Below are positions 5,461 to 10,374 of a stretch of DNA of 10,374 bases, in pieces. Location of the stretch: the NCBI GenBank assembly GCA_943332745.1, contig CALQQQ010000026.1:1-10374 (forward strand), given 5' to 3'. The DNA is from Opitutus sp. GAS368. GTDB taxonomy: Bacteria; Verrucomicrobiota; Verrucomicrobiae; Opitutales; UBA953. The notes under the pieces were generated by a model. That model did not search any database. It was not told the DNA's origin and saw only the letters and a list, made by a program, of their open reading frames with translations. A program made the translations under genes and the position numbers. The first letter of the stretch is position 1; each line of letters begins with the position of its first letter.

Positions 5461-6090
5461 CTACGCACGCGGCTTCAGCGCGGCGACCGCCGCCTGTAGA
5501 TCTCTCGTCCGCTCCCTCACGTCCCCCGCGGGATCCATCGGGGCACCGACGATGATCGTAACGCCGCGGCGATAAAACGGCCAAAGACAGAACAGGATCA
5601 TGTTCTGGACGGTAATCGAGAACGGCGTGACCCAGCGTCCGGCGTAGCTACCGTAGTGGAAATACATCGGGATCATCGGGACGCCGGCCTGCTGGGCGAT
5701 ACGCACGGCCCCGGTCTTGAACGGTAGCGCGGCTTCTCCGAGTGCCTCCACGTTGCCGCTCGGACAGATCGCCACGGTCTGACCGTGCTTCAGTAAAGCC
5801 ACGGCGTCCTCGATTGATACCTGCACGAAGCCCCAGCGGAGGGCCCATTTCTTTAGGAAGGGGAACGTGAACACCAGCGGATGCACAAGTAATCGGGCCG
5901 ACGGACGCACCACCGCGAATAGGAAGACGTCCCGGTAGCTGACATGATTACCGCACAGCAACACCGTCCCTTCCGGTAACGACCCGATGACTTTCACTTT
6001 GCCCACCAGCATCCGGACCAGCGAGGTCGCGGGACGGGGCAAGGCGGATAAGGTTACGGACATGAAGGTAGCATGGCCGTCTTCATCCAC
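5461..6090 (-). CDS. PlsC-family acyltransferase with an altered third motif
   Basis: The protein has 209 residues from GTG 6090, or 200 from ATG 6063 (residue 10, MSVTLSALPRP). Neither start has a clear Shine-Dalgarno sequence, and the later start looks more natural. The family (PF01553) transfers acyl chains to lysophosphatidic acid or related lysolipids at the inner membrane. The catalytic HX4D box is intact as N48-H-V-S-Y-R-D54. The block PFKTGAVRIA (123-132) and the VPMIPM motif (137-142) are typical. The usual PEGT box is changed to CPSGNVE (109-115), with Ser in place of the phosphate-binding Glu. This argues for a divergent substrate rather than plain PlsC. The gene follows the DUF1552 gene by 22 or 49 nt depending on the start, so it is probably in the same operon. 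A REP-like hairpin lies after the stop. Confidence 0.87.
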   Translation of the reverse strand: MDEDGHATFMSVTLSALPRPATSLVRMLVGKVKVIGSLPEGTVLLCGNHVSYRDVFLFAVVRPSARLLVHPLVFTFPFLKKWALRWGFVQVSIEDAVALLKHGQTVAICPSGNVEALGEAALPFKTGAVRIAQQAGVPMIPMYFHYGSYAGRWVTPFSITVQNMILFCLWPFYRRGVTIIVGAPMDPAGDVRERTRDLQAAVAALKPRA

Positions 6091-6112
6091 CCGTCAGCAA
6101 TCTTCGGCAGGC

Positions 6113-7444
6113 TCAGACTTCCTGGAGCATCTGCTTAGCGTCGCCGAAGGCCTTCGGACGGACTTCGACCTTATCCATGAGCGACATGAATAGGCGGCAA
6201 AGCTGGCGGTCAGGCTTGCCGGTGTAATCCAGCACGCGGCCACCCTTGATCCGGCCACCAGCCCCACCAAGCACCACGACGGGGAGCTGGTCGTTGTCAT
6301 GCTTCGCCCCGGCCATCATGCTGGAGCAATACACGAGCATGGTGTTATCGAGCAAGGTGCGCGGGCCTTCCTGGATGGTATCCATCTTCCGCGCGAGGTA
6401 GGCAACCTGTTCCATGAAGAACTGGTTGATCTTAAGCCAATCCTTGCCATCGGAGTGCGACAGGAGGTGGTGGATCATGTAGTCGATGCCGTTGCCAGGC
6501 TGCTGGTCAGACTTGATATTGGGGAAGCGCAGCGCGCTATGGTCATTGTTCAGCTTGAGCGTGGTCACGCGCGTGGTGTCGGTCTGGAAGCCAAGTACCA
6601 TGATGTCGCACATGAGGCGCATGTGTTCCGCGATATCCTGCGGGATGCCGTCCGCCGGGCGCTTGATGTTCGGCTTATCGAGCGTCGGGCGCCAGCCCTG
6701 CAGCTCGCCCCGCTGGCCGGCGGATTCGATGCGCTTCTCGACATCGCGCACAGAATCAAGGTACTCGTCCAACTTCTGCTTGTCAGCCTGGCTGACGTTG
6801 CGGCGGAGATCGCCGGCGTCGTTGAGCACGGCGTCGAGGACACTGCGATCGCCGGGCGAAGCGGCATCCTTGAAGAGGCGGTCGAAGGCCAGCGCGGGAT
6901 AGATTTCCAGCGGCGTCGGGGTCGTCGGCGAGCTCCACGAGATGTGCGAGCTATAGAGCATCGAGTAGTTCTTGTGCACGCCCGGGAACGAGCGTTCGCA
7001 AGCGAGCACGAGGCTGGGCACCTTGGTCGAACGGCCATAGCTCTGCGCAACAAGTTGGTCGAAGCTGGTACCTGAACGAATCTCGCCCCCTGAGGTGATC
7101 GGAGCTCCGGAGAGGAGATTACCGGTCTGCGAGCTGTGGATGTTACCCTTGCGCGCTTCTTCGTGGTAGAGGCCTTTGACGAAGAGGAGCTTGGTCCGAA
7201 AGTCATTCAACGGCGCGAGTACCTGGCCGAGTTCCATGGCCTTGCCCTCCCCTTTCGCCCACCATTCCTTGGAATGGAATCCATTGCCGGAGAAGAGTGC
7301 GGCGACACGCACCGGCGCCTCGCTGGCGGGGCGGTTCTTCTTGGGCTCATCGCCCCAGACGTTAGCAGACTCGAGCCACGGCAACGCCATGGTCACGCCC
7401 ATGCCTCGCAGGAAAGTCCGTCGACTGAATTGGTGTTTATTCAT
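6113..7444 (-). CDS. DUF1552 family protein, Tat-exported
   Basis: The true start is taken as ATG 7444, giving 443 residues. Upstream in-frame codons overlap the preceding gene and only add a Ser/Ala-rich tail. The N-terminus MNKHQFSRRTFLRG carries a twin-arginine signal (S7-R-R-T-F-L-R13) followed by a hydrophobic stretch, so the protein is expected to cross the membrane folded, perhaps with a cofactor. The body matches DUF1552 (PF07586): HSSQTGNLLSGAP early, TTRVTTLKLNNDHS and MIHHLLSHS in the middle, and GAKHDNDQLPVVVLGGAGG from residue 379. These His/Asp-rich motifs recall the alkaline phosphatase/sulfatase-like DUF1501 fold, but no activity is established. The start lies 4 nt after the stop of the DUF1592 gene, the usual partner of DUF1552 in Planctomycetota and Verrucomicrobiota, which suggests translational coupling. 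Confidence 0.94.
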   Translation of the reverse strand: MNKHQFSRRTFLRGMGVTMALPWLESANVWGDEPKKNRPASEAPVRVAALFSGNGFHSKEWWAKGEGKAMELGQVLAPLNDFRTKLLFVKGLYHEEARKGNIHSSQTGNLLSGAPITSGGEIRSGTSFDQLVAQSYGRSTKVPSLVLACERSFPGVHKNYSMLYSSHISWSSPTTPTPLEIYPALAFDRLFKDAASPGDRSVLDAVLNDAGDLRRNVSQADKQKLDEYLDSVRDVEKRIESAGQRGELQGWRPTLDKPNIKRPADGIPQDIAEHMRLMCDIMVLGFQTDTTRVTTLKLNNDHSALRFPNIKSDQQPGNGIDYMIHHLLSHSDGKDWLKINQFFMEQVAYLARKMDTIQEGPRTLLDNTMLVYCSSMMAGAKHDNDQLPVVVLGGAGGRIKGGRVLDYTGKPDRQLCRLFMSLMDKVEVRPKAFGDAKQMLQEV

Positions 7445-7448
7445 AAAA

Positions 7449-10374
7449 TCAGTGATTCGTTTTGAAGTCGCGGCCGCGTACTTCGCGGAACTGCGAGCTG
7501 AGGACGATGAGCTCGAGGGCCCCACTCACTCGCCCTTCGCCGGCCTTCAGTCGGGCAACCATGGCGTCGAGGAGCGGCTTGTCGGAGAGCTGCACAGCCC
7601 GACCGAGCGCATACCCGAGCAGCTTGCGGCTGAACTGGCGGAGGAAGTCATCTTGGCGGCGCGTGAGCAGATAGTCCCGTAGGCCGTTCAAGCCGTCGAC
7701 GGAGACGCCGCCGGGCAGCACGGTGCGGGTATCGATGTCCAGACCAGCGGCGTCTTTGGAGCGGGCCCGACCGATGGCGTCGAAGCCTTCCAAGGCGAAG
7801 CCGAACGGGTCCACTCGCTGGTGGCATCGCGCGCACGCGGGATCGCTGCTATGCTTCTCGATGAGTTGGCGTTCGGTCAGGCCTTGCGGCGCGGTCTCAG
7901 GCAGGATCGGGACGTCCTTAGGCGGACGCGGGAGCTTTTCACCCAGCAGCACTTCGCTGAGCCAGTTACCTCGGAGGATGGGGCTGGTGCGCGAAGCCCC
8001 GCTCTGCTTGGCAAGCGTGGCGGCGAAGGTCAGGACGCCGCCCCGCCCTTGCGCACGGACGCCGTCGACACGCTGCCAACCCTCTCCGGTCACCTTGAGC
8101 CCGTAGTGACGGGCAAGCGGGCCATTCACGAAGACATGGTCGGCTTCGATGAGCGAAAGCACGGGGCGGTCCTGCTGGAACAGGTCAGCGAAGAAGCGCT
8201 CGGCTTCTTCCTGCATATCACCGCGCAAGGAGACAAACGTCGGGAAGTGTCGCTCACTCTTCTCGTCGAGCGTAGCGACGTCGCGAACGTGCAGCCATTG
8301 GCAACCGAACTCGCGAGCAAGTCGCTCCGACTTGGCGTCCTTGACCATACGACGCATCTGGGCGGCGAGCACCTCAGGTTCATGAAGCTGGCCCGAGGCG
8401 GCCAAGGCGCGTAATTCGGCGTTAGGCGCAGACGACCAGAGGAAGAAGCTGAGCCGTGAGGCGAGTTCCCAATCATTGACCGGCGCGGCTTTCTCGCCAG
8501 CGGCGGCTTTCTCGCCGCGATACAGGAATGCCGACGAGACCAGCACGCGGGCGATCAGCCGGCGGACGGCGAGGTCATGAGGCAGCTCCTGCTTACGGAG
8601 TTCCTGATAGAGGGCGCGGAGCTGATCGGCTTCACCATCCTTGAGCGGGCGACGCCAGGCGTCGGTGGCGAGGCGCACGACGGCGTCGACGTGCTTAGGC
8701 TCGGCGGCGAGGAGCTCCTGCTGGAATTCCGCGGCGCGGCGCTTGATCGGCTCACGCAGCGGCTCGAAGGCCTTGGGGTTAGCGTCCTGCGTCGCGAATT
8801 GATAAAGAGACTCGAATGACTCGACCTGCAGGAGCGCGTCTTGACTGATGAAACGTAGGTCAGACCAAAGGCGGTCGATCTCGGCGGCAGCGGTATCATC
8901 TAGCATGAGCCGACGCAGGGCGTCGTCCTCGCGGTAGAACAACGTCAAAGTCACGACCTCGTCGACCGGCACGACACTGGCGTAGCAGAGTGCGGCCGGG
9001 AAGAGTTCTCGGAACGCCTGCGCCGAGCGCAGGAGTTCCTGCCGAGCCACCCCACCCTCGGTCGCAAGCAAGGGCGCTTTGAAACCCATCGCTCCTTCGC
9101 CGTCGCTCCACATTCCGCCCTTCTTCTTATTGATAGGAGCGCCGGTCGGGACGATTCGGCCAGAGACCACCGGCGGCGAAGTCGACACCCACGCCTGAAC
9201 GCAGGCTTCGGCCGGAGCCTCCTTGGGCAGATGACCTTCGACCAAGAATTCCGCGCCCTTCGGGAGGCCGGCCGGCAAGGTGACTTCGATGACCTGATTA
9301 GGCCCGCTGGGTTTTCCTGCGGGCAAGGCCACGGCGACATCAGGCTTACCTTTCACCACGACCCGTGGCTTGGACCAAATAAGCGAAGCCTTGTCGGAGC
9401 GCAGGTTGGCCGACGCCAGATAAACCTTCGGCGAATCCCCTCCTGGGACCGCGACCCGGAAATCCTCCATCGTCACGACTGGGTCGACCGGGAGCTGCCA
9501 GCCCTTGGGGCCGTTGAGCTTACCGATATGTCCGATGGCGCCGAAGCGTGACAGGGAGTCTTGCCATGACTTGATCGAGGCGACCAAAGCCGGGACGTCG
9601 GTGGGCGTAGCCTTACGCCAATCGGCACGGATTGGGTCTAGAAAGAATGAAGGCGTGTCAGCATTCATAGCCGTCCAGAGCGTCCCGAGATACTTTGCGT
9701 TGAGCCCAAGTTGCTGAGCGACCTGAGCGATTGACGTCTTACCAGCTCGCAGGGCATCTCGATGCGTCAACGTCGCTGCCAGATATGGCCCGAGCAGTAG
9801 GCGTCCATCGCCGCCAGCGAGGTCCACCTTGATACCCTGGACCAAACGGGTCTCGGCTTTAACCGAAACGCTAAAGCGGGCGTAGAAGGCCTTGATCGCG
9901 GCGATCTTTTCGTTCGTCCAATCGCGCTTGGTCGTCTTCTCCGAAAAGGCCAGCCCGTCGGAGAGCAACACCGCGTGCTGAGCCACATCCTTACCGGCGT
10001 CGAGATACTTGGAAAGCAGGCCCGGTGACATCACCAAGGCCGCGCCGACGTTCGTGAAGCCCTCGCCGGCGGAGCCGTCGACCGGGAACTCGCGGGCCGG
10101 GTCGAGCGTGGGGACACCGGTGAGGTCGCGGACCGAGTAGGTGTATTCGGAATTGGAGAGACGGCGGAGCACGACCGGACCTGGGTCGCCGGCGTTAGCG
10201 AGGGCGATTGCTTCGAGCGTCTTATGTGTCCAGTCGAGCAGCGTCCGCTTTGCGGCTGCGGTGAGCGCCTTCTCCTTCTTCGGCGGCATCTCGCCGCTGG
10301 CAACCTGCTCCAGCACCGCTTCCCAGACCTTCGGAGACCGACGAATATCGGCGACGGACGCGAATTGCTCCAAG
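7449..10374 (-). CDS. DUF1592-type multidomain cytochrome-like protein (5' end off window)
   Basis: About 975 residues are visible and the frame is open at the right edge. The TTG at 10373 is not a start, because the sequence there (LEQFASVADIRRSP, then ASGEMPPKKEK) is the middle of a planctomycete cytochrome c domain (PSCyt1). Its CxxCH and the signal peptide lie off the window. Domains, numbered from codon 10373: PSCyt1 end (1-50), DUF1587 (68-132, LRRLSNSEYTYSVRDLTG), a long middle region (about 133-555), DUF1595 (about 561-620), DUF1592 (about 632-757, NDWELASRLSFFLW), DUF1588 (about 777-880) with a haem-binding C847-A-R-C850-H851 followed by QRVDPFGFALEGFD, and DUF1585 (about 890-965). 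These proteins are thought to act as exported c-type cytochrome redox partners in polysaccharide or sugar oxidation; this is inferred. It is followed after 4 nt by the DUF1552 gene. Confidence 0.95.
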   Translation of the reverse strand, partial: LEQFASVADIRRSPKVWEAVLEQVASGEMPPKKEKALTAAAKRTLLDWTHKTLEAIALANAGDPGPVVLRRLSNSEYTYSVRDLTGVPTLDPAREFPVDGSAGEGFTNVGAALVMSPGLLSKYLDAGKDVAQHAVLLSDGLAFSEKTTKRDWTNEKIAAIKAFYARFSVSVKAETRLVQGIKVDLAGGDGRLLLGPYLAATLTHRDALRAGKTSIAQVAQQLGLNAKYLGTLWTAMNADTPSFFLDPIRADWRKATPTDVPALVASIKSWQDSLSRFGAIGHIGKLNGPKGWQLPVDPVVTMEDFRVAVPGGDSPKVYLASANLRSDKASLIWSKPRVVVKGKPDVAVALPAGKPSGPNQVIEVTLPAGLPKGAEFLVEGHLPKEAPAEACVQAWVSTSPPVVSGRIVPTGAPINKKKGGMWSDGEGAMGFKAPLLATEGGVARQELLRSAQAFRELFPAALCYASVVPVDEVVTLTLFYREDDALRRLMLDDTAAAEIDRLWSDLRFISQDALLQVESFESLYQFATQDANPKAFEPLREPIKRRAAEFQQELLAAEPKHVDAVVRLATDAWRRPLKDGEADQLRALYQELRKQELPHDLAVRRLIARVLVSSAFLYRGEKAAAGEKAAPVNDWELASRLSFFLWSSAPNAELRALAASGQLHEPEVLAAQMRRMVKDAKSERLAREFGCQWLHVRDVATLDEKSERHFPTFVSLRGDMQEEAERFFADLFQQDRPVLSLIEADHVFVNGPLARHYGLKVTGEGWQRVDGVRAQGRGGVLTFAATLAKQSGASRTSPILRGNWLSEVLLGEKLPRPPKDVPILPETAPQGLTERQLIEKHSSDPACARCHQRVDPFGFALEGFDAIGRARSKDAAGLDIDTRTVLPGGVSVDGLNGLRDYLLTRRQDDFLRQFSRKLLGYALGRAVQLSDKPLLDAMVARLKAGEGRVSGALELIVLSSQFREVRGRDFKTNH

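Noticed and set aside
7445..7525. N-terminal extension of the DUF1552 protein (27 extra residues)
   Set aside because: It overlaps the end of the DUF1592 gene in another frame and is Ser/Ala-rich. The start at 7444 puts the twin-arginine motif at its normal position.
10371..10373. TTG at the right edge as the start of the DUF1592 gene
   Set aside because: The residues here are in the middle of a PSCyt1 cytochrome domain, so the gene must begin outside the window.

Overview
The window looks like a chromosomal segment of a GC-rich Verrucomicrobiota bacterium, probably close to Opitutales. This is inferred from gene content: a DUF1592/DUF1552 gene pair, a DUF1080 domain fused to a PVC-type dehydrogenase propeller, and scattered short palindromic repeats. 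Seven of the eight genes lie on the minus strand. There are no tRNA, rRNA, CRISPR, transposase or phage genes.

Right part (10374 to 5461, minus strand): a very large multidomain DUF1592-type cytochrome-like protein enters from beyond the right edge. It is followed 4 nt later by a Tat-exported DUF1552 protein, and about 22-50 nt after that by a small PlsC-family acyltransferase. The spacing suggests one transcription unit. It ends at a palindromic repeat in a convergent gap, facing a small plus-strand gene (5184-5417) of unknown function.

Middle (5019 to 3256, minus strand): a membrane-anchored CX5R phosphatase is followed after 6 nt by an LptF/LptG-type lipopolysaccharide-export permease. 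A lipoprotein of the class C beta-lactamase/serine hydrolase family (3170-2058) follows 85 nt later with its own Shine-Dalgarno sequence. This group acts at the cell envelope.

Left part (1648 to 1, minus strand): an exported protein with an N-terminal DUF1080 (3-keto-disaccharide hydrolase-like) domain joined to the start of a PVC-type dehydrogenase beta-propeller. It runs off the left edge.

The most unusual stretch is the 409-bp gap 1649-2057. It packs together a 12-bp tandem repeat that begins at a stop codon, a two-hairpin REPIN-like element, a 7-bp triplet repeat, a long imperfect inverted repeat, a single GTAG-headed hairpin (repeated exactly at 5424-5453) and a 10-bp direct repeat at a 21-bp period. 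The GTAG-plus-palindrome layout matches REP sequences mobilised by RAYT (TnpA-REP) transposases in other bacteria, but no RAYT gene lies in this window. I saw no clear sign of a new multi-gene system; the repeats and the domain architectures are the items worth following.
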